NCBI GenBank assembly: GCA_033557465.1
Contig: CM066041.1
Location: 153,053,532-153,117,531, forward strand
DNA length: 64,000 nucleotides
DNA from: Ichthyophis bannanicus
Lineage: Eukaryota > Chordata > Amphibia > Gymnophiona > Ichthyophiidae
Direction: 5' to 3'
Below the pieces are notes generated by a model. That model did no database searches. It worked only from the letters and a program-made list of their open reading frames with translations, and was not told the origin of the DNA. Numbering within the stretch: position 1 is the first letter of the stretch; each line of letters opens with the position of its first letter. Made by a program: the position numbers and the translations under genes. Below, one piece after another: positions 1 to 11,007 of the stretch.

Positions 1-879
1 TGACCAAAGTGAGCTTTTCACTCAAAAACAGTCTTTCAACAGTAGTAAGATACAAAATACACACTGGGGTAATGCAGTTCATCAGTATTTGATTTCCTTT
101 GTCATCCATTTACAGTAACATATATAGTAACATAGTAGGTGGCAGCAGTAATAGACCAGTTGTACCATGGAATCTACCTCGTTATTCCCATCTACACTGC
201 AAGGATATATAGGATCAGGAACAGTTGTACTTGGGAGGGAGAGGAGAAAGAGCAAGTCCTTGGGGATCCAGCACCACAAGGCACCATCCTTGATAAGACT
301 GAGTGATGTCATTTAAGTAAAACTGCAGGTCACCAGTCTATAGTCCCTGTTTACTTTCTGCCCTGGGCCCCAGTGTATCTACTATCAACTCTTTATTTTT
401 ATAAACTTTTTATTTAAATTTACAATATGCATACCAACAGCGAGCACTATAAAGACATAACTGCCTTACACCCAAACTCCCCACTCAAGCCTGGACCAGG
501 GATATACTGCTGCAACTAACTGAATGCCAAGCCCAGTATTTATGGCGAATGTTGTTATACATGTCAAGTTTTTCTTGTAAAGTACAAGACAGTTTTTCAG
601 TCAAGGCAATCTCAAATACCTGTCAATGCCAATGATAGCATTTGGGAGTCACCTTCCACAAAGTAGCAATTGCATATCGGGTCTCATAAATGTGCTAGTT
701 AATTAGCAACCATTACACATTAGAAAAAAGGGAGTCCAGCTAGAAGTAAAGGAGAAGGATGAGCTCAATCCCACATCCCACAATTGCTTTGATCTCATGG
801 CCCAGAAATTAACTACCCCTCAGACAATTTCACCACATGTGCAAATGGTTCCCCAGAACACCACATCCCCAAGACAGTA

Positions 880-1112
880 TTCAACCCTACAATATTTTGG
901 CTCGCCTAGTTCTAGCCATGGATGGCTAACCGGGTAGCGGTCCAATATTGCTGCTACCTGGTTTGGCTCTGCGGATGAATCCTCTCGGCGCCTAACCCGG
1001 ATATTCAATATTGTTGCTGTGGCATTGAATATCCAGGTTTAGAGGTTAGCGGACAGGGCTATGCTCCGACGTGGCGCATTGCCTGCCCAAATGAATATTA
1101 GGCCCTAAGGGG
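880..1112. mobile_element. MITE-like relic of the ATATTCAG family
   Basis: The stretch has paired GATATTCAAT / ATTGAATATC-type words around CG-rich text (ctaaccgggtagc, ctaacccgg) and ends in AATATTAGGCCC followed by TAA. The same vocabulary is in the better preserved element at 20009-20450, in opposite orientation. I cannot place the left end. The preceding 880 bases hold nothing I recognise. Confidence 0.4.
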
Positions 1113-1162
1113 TTAGACAGCAAGGGTGCCAATAATGTTGACCACAACTCTATATCTTTGTT

Positions 1163-1282
1163 GGCATGGAGAAGTAGCCTAGTGGTTAGAGCACTGGCTT
1201 GGTAACAAGAGACCAGGAATTACTTCTCACTAGCACTCCTTGTGGCCTTGGGCAAGTCACTTAACCCTCCATTGCCTTGGAA
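1163..1282 (+). repeat. tRNA-derived SINE, 5' part
   Basis: It has an A-box-like TAGCCTAGTGG at about 1174, then the conserved body GGGCAAGTCACTTAACCCTCC at 1250-1270 typical of MIR/CORE-type SINEs. The B box region (gagaccaggaattac) is decayed. It is 3' truncated, lacking the L2-like tail seen at 13572-13868. Confidence 0.7.
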
Positions 1283-1382
1283 GAAAGGACTAGCAAATCC
1301 ACTTCTAGCCACTGCCAAGAAAACCCAGGAGCTGTTGGGTTGCCAGGAGTCAGCATTAACTTGAAGGCACACACTGCATTTT

Positions 1383-1760
1383 TGTATATATTTTTTGAGA
1401 TATGGTACTTAAGGTGCTATTGCACCGTAGAGAGACCCAGAGGCATTATAAAATTCGCTGTTTTATTTTCCATTTCTTTCCAAATAATTCCAAATATTCT
1501 ATTGCTTTTTTGGCCGCTGCAGCCCACTGAGCCAAGGATTTCAATGCATTGTTCACAATAACTCCAAGACCCTTTTCCTGGAAAGTGACTTATAATACTG
1601 AACTCAGCAGTGTGTACCTGTAGTTAGGATTATCGTTCTTTATATTCATTTCTTTGTACTTCTCAACATTAAATTTTATTGGCCATTTAGATTCCCAGTC
1701 TCACAAGGTCCTCCTGCAGCTCCTCATAATCTGCTCATAATTTAACAATTTTGAATGGGA
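1383..1760 (-). mobile_element. CR1-type LINE fragment (RT C-terminal region)
   Basis: The sequence aligns by eye with the minus-strand CR1 at 14220-16228 over the same ordered landmarks (gatatggt.., agaggcattata, ttggccgctgc, acattaaattt, cccagtctcacaag). These encode the post-palm region of the reverse transcriptase on the minus strand. The frame is broken and both ends are truncated. Confidence 0.7.
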
Positions 1761-1979
1761 AGCCTCTCTGCCCGAGACAGCGTTGGTGTGTACGGGAGTG
1801 CTTGCCAGAGGAGATTGCCTCTGTAGCCAGGAACCACAGCTGTCATCAAGAGGCCTAATAAAAATCATAGACGCCTTACAGCGCACGGCCAGAGCGTGCC
1901 TGAAGGGGCATGCCTAAAGGGGCAGGTCATGCTTCTTAGGAGTCGCTTTGAAGCACATTAGAAGCATATTGGAGCAGGC

Positions 1980-2935
1980 CTTTTATAGAAGTTTGGCTCC
2001 GATGTTGGGATGCCATCTATAGGCAAGTTGAAAAGTAAGAGCAAGTCTGGTTCTAGTTCATCTGTAGCAACTATTGGTCCATTAGACAAGCATCTAACAT
2101 CTCAGAGTGGTTCTCCTAAATTAGGTACTATAACATTTCTCTCCCTTGATAGTTGTTGAGTTCAACTGAGCACACGCCACCCCTATCACTGGATTTGACT
2201 TTGCCTTCTAGCTCTCCCATTGTGAAGGATATGGATTCGTTAATGGTGCCTACTAGTGGTTCTGAGGCAAGTGTTCTTCGTGCTGTGGCATGGGACCCAA
2301 GTTCAATTTCCTCTGAAGACAAATCAGACTCACCAGGACATCCAGAACACGTTTTGCCAACGCTTCATCAGGAGAATAACTAAAGCTATTCAAAACAATA
2401 AACATACCCTTTAGTTAGCTATAAAAATACATAATGACAAGCTCATAGCCATAAAAACTAACCTGTCCAAAATCAACTTTACACGCCTTCACCATGCCGG
2501 CTCTAAAAAAACGCCATGCATACGGCTTTTATATATTAACCCTTCACTACAAATTTAAAGACACCATGACCAATCTAACTGCTTTCCTTGAAGACTCAAG
2601 ATAATATTTCAACTATGTCAACCTAGTTAGTCTCTTTTGTTGCTGAGAGTGAAAAACCTTTAGTTTTGAAAGCTTTCTTCAAGAAAAAAGATTTATTATT
2701 TTATGATCAGAAAATGGTGTTTCCTGATGTTTCGAGGCCTACATAGGAGTGTAGGAAGCTTTTCCAAGCCCTTTGAATGAAGGTACTTGTTCTGGCGGCT
2801 ACTTTTCTCTTTAGATACCCATGTAAGTGCCTCGTTACATTTGGAAATAATTGTTTTGTGTTCGTGGATCCTTCACAGTTAGAACATTTCCTTTTGAAAA
2901 AGGAACAGGGAGCAACAAGAGACAATGCGTAAGAT
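1980..2935 (+). pseudogene. LINE-like ORF1 relic
   Basis: A plus-strand frame from ATG at 2010 reads a Ser/Lys-rich start (MPSIGKLKSKSKSG). A later stretch at about 2670-2930 reads FFKKKDLLFYDQKMVFPDVS and, after a stop, RYPCKCLVTFGNN and FVDPSQLEHFLL. This Lys-rich, mixed arrangement resembles the RNA-binding ORF1 C-terminus of L1/Tx1-like LINEs, but the family is a guess. Stops and frameshifts are present and 2390-2530 looks like unrelated filler. Confidence 0.35.
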
Positions 2936-3159
2936 TTTTCTTTATTTGTAATGTTTCTGTTCTCACTTTGATATGTGGGGTAATTAGTTAGATTGCTATC
3001 ATAATTTGTTTAAGATTTTTATACCTCTCTGTTACCCTTATGTTAGTTTCTTTTGATGATCAGATAAGCTTCCTATAATGTGGGCTAAAGTTTCATATGT
3101 ATATATTTTTTTCAGTTTCTTTGTATATTGTGCCTTAGGGATATGATTACTAAACCGCG

Positions 3160-3545
3160 GTAAAGTTACCAGCGGTAAGAGCAGTGTTAAGGTACCTGAA
3201 GTCATATAAGGCAGTGGGCGTTCCGGCGTAAAGGGAACAATGGGCCGTTTAATGCATGTTAACAGGGCGTCTTGGCCATTTAATGCACGTTAATGGGACA
3301 TTGCACGTTAAGGTGACAAGCAGGGCACGTTAAGGCTGACAAGGCGCCCTAAGGGCTGTAAGGTGCCACAACCTAATGTGGCTTAAGTTAGGGCATCTTA
3401 GGTTAAGGCACCTTAAAGCCCTTAGGGCACCTTAACATAAGGCACATTAGATTAAGATGCCCTAAGGATGTTAAAGTGCCTTAACCTAAGGTGCCTTAAG
3501 TTAAGGTGCCCTAAGGGTTATAAGGTGCATTAAGTTAATAAGCAT
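3160..3545. repeat. Degenerate TTAAGG/CCTTAA tandem array with internal dyads
   Basis: About 385 bp built from alternating TTAAGGTGCC, GGGCACCTTAA, CCTTAAG and GCACGTTAA words. Many are their own reverse complement, so the array can pair with itself throughout. It abuts the left terminus of the Harbinger-like element. CACGTTA words recur just inside the right terminus (9180-9225), which suggests subterminal transposase-binding repeats. Confidence 0.65.
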
Positions 3546-4099
3546 GAACTGCAAGGCATAAAAACAGCTGTAACCCTAACACTGAATAGAGCACCAAGGA
3601 AAGGCAATGAACAAGTGATGGAAGGAAGGAGAGGTGGGAGCTGATGGACCTGCCATATCTGCAGGCATCCTATGTGGCAGTTGGTAAAGTGGACAAACAT
3701 GTTGGAGGCAGCTGTACTGATGCACAGGGTGTTGCCAATGTAAAGTGCTGCAATGACAGTGGGTGGCAGAGGATGGGAATACGTGTCCCCCAGCGGAGGC
3801 AGAAGTTTCAGGATATTTGCAGCAATAGGAGGACAGAGGAGTTGTGGTGCCATGCAGATCAGGCACAGGCGAGGCAAGCACAAAGAGCTGCAATGCAGGA
3901 AAGGGTACCAGTGCAGGACATGGGGCAGCAGCCTGCACAAGAAGACAGGACTGTACACAGCTGACAGAGGCAGATAGATGGGCTGAAGGATGGTTGGCAA
4001 CTGAGGTGAGGGTGTTATGGGCTGGCAGCACAGATCTGCAGAGACGTGGCTGTTACAGGCATGAAAATGATTTGAGTAGGACAGGCATAAAAAAAGAGA

Positions 4100-4168
4100 A
4101 CAAGGAGGCATTGAACCCATGACCCCTGCCTAGAGAGTTACTGTATTAACCAGTAGGCTACACCTCCA
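4100..4168 (-). repeat. tRNA-like (SINE head-like) sequence
   Basis: Read on the minus strand it gives an A-box-like TAGCCTACTGG and, about 35 nt later, a B-box-like GGTTCAATGCC, in the spacing of a tRNA-derived RNA polymerase III promoter. No cloverleaf that would make a functional tRNA was verified and no SINE body follows. Confidence 0.4.
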
Positions 4169-4696
4169 TGGTTCTTTGCACAGCAATGGTTGAATACAGA
4201 AAGACTGCAGGTCACTGCATAAAATGTCTGCTGTGTGCGCCAGGATAGGGTAACCCCACCAGTACCCATGATGCAATGCACATGCAGAACAGCAGTCTAC
4301 AGCTGATCACCAAATAGAGTATGCACCTCTCCAGCACCTCAGCTTGGTAAGAAGAACTGACAGTGTGTGATACTGGCACAGAGCAGCTACAGACCATGCC
4401 GCTGTGCAGGTTCTGTGTTCACACTGAGAGTGAGGATGGGTGCCCAGCACCAGGTCCGCAGTACCTACAGGGCTAGAGATGGGCTCTGCTGCAGATCCCC
4501 ATCACTACCAGTGTGTGTAAGTGTGCCCTGCAGTGGAACCTAAAGTTACCCTTTGTCCATCTGTATGCCCCAGTCACATCTAGCCCTGGTGGACCAGGAC
4601 CCACCCAGAATAATGCATGCCCAGTGTTACAATTTGGCTGCCATGGCCACCTATTATCAGGGCAGAGGGGTGTCTAGACTCACATGAGGTTTATGT

Positions 4697-4806
4697 AGTA
4701 ATGCCTATATACCGCCCTCTCCGGGTCAAAGTGGTTTACAGTATATGCCCCTTGTCCCCAAAGGGCTCACAATCAACGCTTTGTAATTGAGGCAGTGGAG
4801 GGACAT
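4697..4806 (-). repeat. SINE, 3' half (minus)
   Basis: It begins with the reversed tail (TATATACCGCCCTCTCCGGG, then AAGTGGTTTACAGTAT) and ends in TTGAGGCAGTGGAGGGACATG, the reverse of the SINE body. The tRNA head is missing. Confidence 0.6.
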
Positions 4807-5839
4807 GTGGCACGGCCATAAAGAATGGCTGTGGGACCAGCAACCCCAGTCCCGCTGGCCAAAGGCTGTTCTCCAGAGTGGTTGGACCCAAGGGCGGCCC
4901 AAGGGGGGTGCGGGGCCATGTGCGGAGATTAATTGCGGGCCTCATTTGCATAAATATTTGCATAATGTTAACATGCATTTTTAGTAAACATGCCTCTTAA
5001 TAAGTGTCTGGATAAAGAAAGACTAACAGATTTCTATCTTATTATAGTTCAGTGCCAACCGCCAGGCCCATTAGGAAGTGCTATAAACACTGACCATTTA
5101 GAACTCATAGCAAATCCACCATATCATAACAGCTCTGCCAGGACTCACAAAGCACCAAACCCTACCTATCAAAAGGCAACACTGCAAATATTAAACCAAT
5201 ACATCTCAGAGAATACCAATGCATCTCCTACTGGGGAAAGAGAACAAATGGCACGGTCATATAGAAACTACATGAACAGAATACCTCAGCTCGGTTACAC
5301 ATGCAGAACATAGGCCGTCATCAAAGAACAAGGGATCACAATTTAGAAATAGGACGACAATAATTAAACTGGAACCCCAAAAGCCAAACTTGGGATGTAC
5401 TACAACACTGGAGAAATAAAACTATAAATTAATTTCCTCTTGTACTAAACAAAACACAAAACGATGCACATTTCCCAGAGCTGATATATTCCCGTTAATA
5501 AATTCAAAATAAAAAAGTATCTTTCTACCTTTTGTTGTTTGTGCATTTTCTTTTTCAGTTGCAATTGCTCCAGTCACTTTCTTCTGGTTTCTTTGTGTTT
5601 TCTGCGAGCTATCCATTTGTCCTTTCTTCTTTTTTAGATTTCTTTCCATTTTCTTTCTCTGTATCTGCTTTAACATACTATCTTTTCCCTTTTGCTCTTT
5701 CCCCCATTTCTTTCCTTATTCCTTTATCATCCACTCAAATTTCACCCTTCCATTCTCAATCCCCACTTACTCTCCCAATACCCTCCCACACAAAATATCT
5801 TTTCCCCTCTCCATTCTCATTCCTTATCCCTTTCTAGTC

Positions 5840-6660
5840 CTCCCCCAAAATCAGCTCCATTACAGTTCTAGACCCACCCAGCATTCACCCCCTTCTAGTC
5901 CCATTCTCCCAAGCCTCCACATCAACCCATTTCCAGTCCTAGCCCCCCATATGCTCTTTTCCAGTTCCATTCCAGCCCCCATCAGCCCATTTCCACTCTA
6001 AGCTCCCCCATCAGTCCATTTCCAGCCCTATTCCAACTCCCATCAGCCCATTTCCAGTCCTATTCCAGCTCATCATCCATTTGCAGTCCAAGTTCCCCCC
6101 ATCAGCCCATTTCTAGTCCTATTCCAGCTCCTCATCAGCCCATTTCCAGTCCTAGCCCCCCATATGCTCTTTTCCAGTTCCATTCCAGACCCCCATCAGC
6201 CCATTTCCACTCCAAGCTCCCCCATCAGCCAAGTTCCAATCCTAGCCCTCTCGTCAGCCTATTTCCAGCCCTACTCCAGCTCCCAACAACCCACTTCCAG
6301 TCCTATTCCAGCCCCATCAGCCGTTTTCCAGTCCTAATCCAGCTCTTCATCAGCCCATTTCCAATTTTAGCCCTCCCATCACAGCCCATTTCCAGTCCTA
6401 ACCCCCCTCACCATCAGAGCCCATTTGCAGTCCTAGCCCCCCCACGATCACAGCCCATTTGCAGTCCTAGCCCCCCCCACCATCACAGCCCATTTCGAGT
6501 TCGTTCCCCCCACCATCACAGCCCATTTCCAGTCCATTCCCCCCCCCACATCACAGCCCATTTGCAGTCCTATCCCCCCCACCATCACAGCCCATTTGCA
6601 GTCAGTTCCCCCCATCACAGCCCATTTCCAGTCCAAGTTCCCCTCTGATCACAGCCCATC
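5840..6660 (+). repeat. Minisatellite, ~26 bp unit (CAGCCCATTTCCAGTCCTAG + C-run)
   Basis: About thirty degenerate copies of a unit reading roughly CATCAGCCCATTTCCAGTCC followed by tagccccc. Later units (from about 6420) switch to CACAGCCCATTTGCAGTCC with longer C-runs, so the array has at least two variant blocks. It produces long spurious open frames on both strands. Confidence 0.9.
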
Positions 6661-6671
6661 CAGTAAGGGGC

Positions 6672-6933
6672 TGCAGAGGGAGTCGGGGAAGCCCGCGCGA
6701 GGACACGGCTCCCTCTGCACAACCGCCAGCCTGAAGAGCCTTTTCCTTCATGCTGGCGGCTGTTTCAGTGAAGCTGCGAATGCCAGGAGAGGTTAAAGGG
6801 CATTGCCTTTAACCTTTCCCAGCATTCGTGGTTTCACTGAAACAGCCGCGAGTGTGAAGGAAAAGGCTCTGCATGCTGGCCGCTGTGCAGAGGGAGCTGG
6901 GGCCTCACATGGGCTTCCCCGGCTCCCTCTGCA
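6672..6933. repeat. Long palindrome, ~128 bp arms
   Basis: The arms 6672-6799 and 6806-6933 are inverted copies with scattered mismatches around a 6 nt centre (GGTTAAAGG / CCTTTAACC at the axis). The outer arms read TGCAGAGGGAG and CTCCCTCTGCA. The transcript could form one long hairpin. It lies 79 bp inside the right end of the hAT-like element. Confidence 0.85.
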
Positions 6934-7919
6934 TCTGTCCATTGTGTGGTAATGGAGTTCGCGCAGGGCCCTGTGCGAACAACATTCTCGCTCAATGGAC
7001 GGGACGGCCCTGGTTGGAGCAATAGGCCAGATCTGTACCTGTTACTAAGGCACTGGCAGACCAGCAGTAATGCTGGGAGTAGGCCTGGGAATCCTCAGCT
7101 GCCACCTACCAACGTCTGACATTCACCAGCAGAAGACACAGTCAGACTGCACCTCACCAGGTGTTCCAGCCATGCACATACTAACTGCGGACAGTCTGCT
7201 AGCCAGTCCATATTGCATGTTCACAGAGGAACTGTGTGCACCCAGAGTTGGGATATACAGCACAGACACCCAGCAGGTGCCTCAGTGATTGGGTGCCAGA
7301 ACAGGGAGCACACAGATATCACTAGAGACAGGTACTATAGAGCACTATGTGGGAACATAGCCGTGCAATGGTCACTGCTCGGTTAGAGTGAGAGTGTCCT
7401 CCCAGCATGACATGCTGTGGCCACCCTGTCCATGCAGGTGGTGGTCGGGCACTACGATGTCCCAGCCATTGCCCTACCCCCAATGCAGACGCATCCTGTA
7501 AAATCTGCCCTGTCTGGGCCATACCCACAATACCTTGCTCCACAGTATGCACATTTGCAGGCTAACGCTGGAAACAGTGTATGCATTGTGGGCCCAGTGA
7601 GGAGTAGGAAGCCACAAAACAATGGACAAACATACACACACACACACTCCTATAGCAGCATTGTGCAAAGATAGGGATGGTTGGCAACCCTACCTGCCAC
7701 AGTGCAGGCATTGCTAAGGTGTGCAGGAGCTAGTAGTAGTGCCCTGGTGATAGCTGCTGCTCCGTGTGCTGGAGCCAACAGCCTGACTCTCCATGAAGCT
7801 TTGGATAGTGGAGCCTCTGGGTGTGGGTGTTTGTACCCCTGTTGGCAAATGCTTTGGAGATTACACATGTTGGTGTTGTATCTGCAATGTAGGGTAAAAT
7901 GTAGGGACATGCTCTGCAA

Positions 7920-7990
7920 GATCCACAGCTGGGACCTGAACCTGTGACTCTCTGCTCCAAGACACACTGGCTGCGTGTACTGCACCACAC
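7920..7990 (-). repeat. Second tRNA-like sequence in the Harbinger-like element
   Basis: On the minus strand a B-box-like GGTTCAGGTCCC follows a weak A-box region (GCAGCCAGTG) at tRNA-like spacing. It parallels 4100-4168. The remainder of 7020-9220 contains no recognisable coding sequence. Confidence 0.3.
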
Positions 7991-9499
7991 TGTTGCCACA
8001 GATGCACAGCAGTCCCTGGGGCTACCTTTGCTTTCCATCAGACAGACCTTGTCTGTTGCACCGCACACCATGCACTGGAACAGGGCATGGCCTTGGTCCG
8101 CTGCAGGCGGGTGCCACTGCCCCCTCCGCCACCAACACCCCCTGCCATGCTGACATGCCCATATGCTGTCAGTGCTGGTAGTGCACAGTCCTAGACCATC
8201 CAATGTGCAGGTAGGCAGTTGCCTAGGGTGCGGGGTATGGGGTGGGGAGGCATACATGGACATCCACACATCCCACCCCATCACTGCCTGCCAATGGTAT
8301 GTCCCTTCCACATGGGGGAGAGATGGCTGGGGTTGTCAGGTTGATGATCTAGCAACTATTGGCTAGGGTGGACCTGTTAAACGTAGGTAGATTGTGTTAT
8401 GCCAGCAGACTGTGGACAGGCTAGGGCATGCAATGCGGGTACAGTGTACCCAGTTTGGATTACTGGGTGTATACATGTTTCAGACAACGTGTGGTCACAC
8501 CCTGCACTGGTTTACCAGGAGCTGTAGTAAAGGGTGTTCGTTTAGCTGGGTTTACGAACAGTTTGGGACGTATCCTGGGGAAGGTCCATAGACCCTTGTT
8601 ATAGTGGTACCCCGAAGTGCACTGCTTACCCCATTACAGGCATTGTAGTTCATGTGTGACGTTTAGGGTACCTGCTGGATATGTGTCCCCTGGATGGGCC
8701 ACTGTGGAACACAGACTACTGGGCATGTTTGACCTTGGTCAGGTGATGTCTTGCTGATTTCCAGTTTCTGTGTTCCTATGTGCCACCTAGGCAACAGCCT
8801 AGTCCACCCTGTGACCCAGCTGCCCCCTCTGCATGTCCCACCTGCAACCCCCTTTGCCCCCTTTGCCCCATTTACACCATCACCATAGTGCTCTTTCATA
8901 CTTGGGCACTATGCTGTTGCTGCAAATGGAGCACTACTATCACTTTGCTTGGGCTCTCTGTCTGTGCTGTACATTGCTGATACTGAAATTGTCTCTCTCT
9001 CCTGCAAATGTGCATTTATTGACAGGTTTTCACTGGCGGTAAAGTCCTGGCGTTACTGTTCCAGCATTAGTGTAGCAGGGGCTTCTCGCCGCCTACTCCC
9101 CGCCCACTCCCCGCCCATTGACCCCTTCTCTCTGCCTTTTCTCCACCCTCTGGAACATTTACCCCTGCCGGTAACATTACCACACGTTAATATTACATTA
9201 GATAATGTTACCACACGTTATCGCTACCCATGCTACATTACCGCATTTTAGTAAACATGCCCCTTAGATTTCTTTTTCTATCATACATTAAATGTATATT
9301 TTATACCATTTATTTGAATGGAACATTGTATAAACTCGATTAAAGAAAATTATTTTTAATAATTTTATGCATCTCTTTCTCCTCATTCATTGATCTCTTT
9401 TCCAGATCACTTTAAATATGTTAAAAAGAGTTTCAGTGCTGATTCCTGGTGTACTCAACTATTTACTTTCTCAATTGGAAAAACTGACCGTTTTGTCCT

Positions 9500-9636
9500 A
9501 TTTTCTGTTTCTTTTCTTTGAAGTTACCAGGATATCATCTCCTATCCCATGACTTTTTAATTTTGTAAAAGATTTCTCATCAGATACTTTGTCAAATGCT
9601 TTCTGAAAATCTAGATGCACTATAACAATAGGTTTA
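9500..9636 (-). mobile_element. CR1 LINE, RT fragment (outer copy, part 1)
   Basis: The minus strand reads the palm-proximal RT segment with KAFDKVSDE-like decayed text (TTTGTCAAATGCTTTCTGAAA in plus orientation matches 15610-15640). The copy resumes at about 10595, after the nested CR1. Together the two pieces restore a continuous order of RT landmarks. Confidence 0.65.
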
Positions 9637-10592
9637 CCCTTAAGAACATAAGAAAATGCTTGTCCCAGGGTAAGCAGTGGAGTTTCTGGGTCCTACTTAA
9701 TAATGGTTTCCAGGAACTTGTCCAAACCTCTTTTAAATCAGCTACACAAACAGCTTTTACTACATCCTCTGGTAACGAATTCCAGAGTTTGATTACGCAT
9801 TGAGTAAAAAAAAATGTTCTCTTATTATTTTTAAATGGGTTACATTGTAGCTTCATTGCATGTCCTCTAGTCTTTCTACTTTTTCATGGCATAAACAACC
9901 GATTTATGTTTACCATTCCTATCCATTCATTAATTTATAGACCTCTATCATATCTCCCCTCAACCGTTCTTTTCCAAGCTGAAGAGCCTTAACCTTTTAA
10001 GCCTTTCCTCATAGGGGTATCCTTCCATCCCCTTTACCATTTTGGTGACTCTTCTATGTACCTTTTCTTATTACACTATATCCTTTTTAAGATACGGCGA
10101 CCATATTGCACACAATATTCAAGGTGCAGTCGCACTATGGAACGATACAGAGGCATTATATTACTGTATAGTTTGTTTTATTCTCCATTCCTTTACTTAT
10201 AATTCCTAGCATTCTATTTGCTTTCTTGGCTGCCGCTGCACACTGGGTGGAGGGTTTCAACGTGTTATCCACGATGACGCCTAAATCTTTTTCTTGGGTG
10301 GTGGTTCCTGATGTGGAACCTTGCATCATGTAACCTTAGTATGGGTTGTTTTTTTCCTAAATGCATAACTTTGCACTTGTCCACATTAAATTTCATCTGC
10401 CATTTGAACGTCCAGTCTTCCAATTTATTAAGGTCCTCTTGCAATTTTTCATAATCCTCTTGTGTTTTAACAACTTTGAACAATTTGTGTCATCTGCAAA
10501 TTCGATCACCTCACTCATTATTCCCATTTCCAGGTCATTTTATTAAAAAGCAGCGGACCCAGCACACATCCTTATCCATATCTTTATTACAC
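9637..10592 (-). mobile_element. CR1 LINE 3' end nested inside another CR1
   Basis: It starts with the CR1-like 3' terminus (AAGAACATAAGAAAATGC) and runs back through the ORF2 C-terminus. The minus frame 9620-9856 reads FFTQCVIKLWNSLPEDVVKA, and 10265-10483 reads KLEDWTFKWQMKFNVDKCKV. It ends near the FADD-box region. The octamer-like AACATAAG end is the hallmark of CR1 tails. Confidence 0.75.
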
Positions 10593-10594
10593 CT

Positions 10595-11007
10595 AAACAA
10601 AAATCAGATTGATAAGGCAAGAGTTCCCATTGCTAAATCCATCTTGCCTTTGCTCCATTAAGTCATAGGTCCATATGACCAGTAGCTGTTTTGCAGAATA
10701 GATTCTACTATTATGTCAAGTACTAATGAAAGGCTCACCTGTCTACTGTTTCCTGGGTCTCCTCTGGAGCCCTTTTCAAAAATGAGCCACCCTTCAATCC
10801 TCATATTTTAATGATAACAGATGATTAGTAATTGCAATTTCATTTTTGAGTTGTTTCAGAACTCTAAGATATTTTACCATTGTGTCCTGGTGATTTTGTA
10901 CTCTTTAGCTTGTCAGTTTACTCAATTATATCTTCCAGTTTCACAGTTCCTTTGAGTCAGCACCTTCAAAGATTGTTTCTGGTAGATGCGTATCTCCTCA
11001 GTATTTT
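10595..11007 (-). mobile_element. CR1 LINE, RT/N-terminal part (outer copy, part 2)
   Basis: It continues the outer copy: the order AGATTGATAAGGCAAGAG, TCAAGTACTAATGAAAGGCTCAC and CTGTCTACTGTTTCCTGGG matches the RT of the CR1 at 15690-15870. It is then interrupted by the short DIRS derivative. The frame is heavily broken. Confidence 0.6.

Larger units (their letters stand above)
4889..7012. mobile_element. hAT-like non-autonomous element with minisatellite and palindrome
   Basis: Ends are CAAGGGCGGCCC and the reverse complement of GGGACGGCCCTG, a short terminal inverted repeat starting with CA. Flanks are GTTGGACC (4881-4888) and GTTGGAGC (7013-7020), an 8 bp duplication with one mismatch, as expected for hAT. 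The interior runs from AT-rich sequence through a pyrimidine-rich stretch (5530-5830) and a ~26 bp minisatellite (5840-6660) to a 128 bp-arm palindrome (6672-6933). There is no transposase. A Harbinger-type end at 4975-4996 inside it is unexplained. The element at 35339-37528 has the same order of parts. Confidence 0.55.
3138..9263. mobile_element. PIF/Harbinger-like transposon split by a hAT-like insertion
   Basis: The left end GGGATATGATTACTAAAC and the reverse complement of the right end, GGGGCATGTTTACTAAAA, agree at about 21 of 26 positions and run on into CGGTAA. Both ends are flanked by TTA (3135-3137 and 9264-9266), the 3 bp duplication typical of PIF/Harbinger. Removing the hAT-like element at 4889-7012 leaves about 4 kb. 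I could not identify a DDE nuclease or Myb-like protein. The open frames inside (for example 3530-4120 and 7730-8311, minus) have no family I recognise. A second similar right end also flanked by TTA lies at about 4975-4996, so the true extent may instead be 3138-4996. Confidence 0.45.

Noticed and set aside
3530..4120. 196-codon minus-strand open frame
   Set aside because: Cys/Pro/Leu-rich translation with no motif. Plus-strand frames overlap it and it lies inside a Harbinger-like element. Likely chance, though a decayed transposon gene cannot be excluded.
4100..4168. Functional tRNA gene
   Set aside because: Only A- and B-box-like words are visible. No acceptor stem or anticodon arm could be paired by eye and there is no Pol III T-run terminator.
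5840..6660. CRISPR-like repeat array
   Set aside because: Units are contiguous and degenerate with no unique spacers. This is a minisatellite in a vertebrate-type sequence.
7730..8311. 193-codon minus-strand open frame
   Set aside because: Cys/His-rich but without ordered zinc-finger spacing or any recognisable domain. It overlaps the tRNA-like segment.
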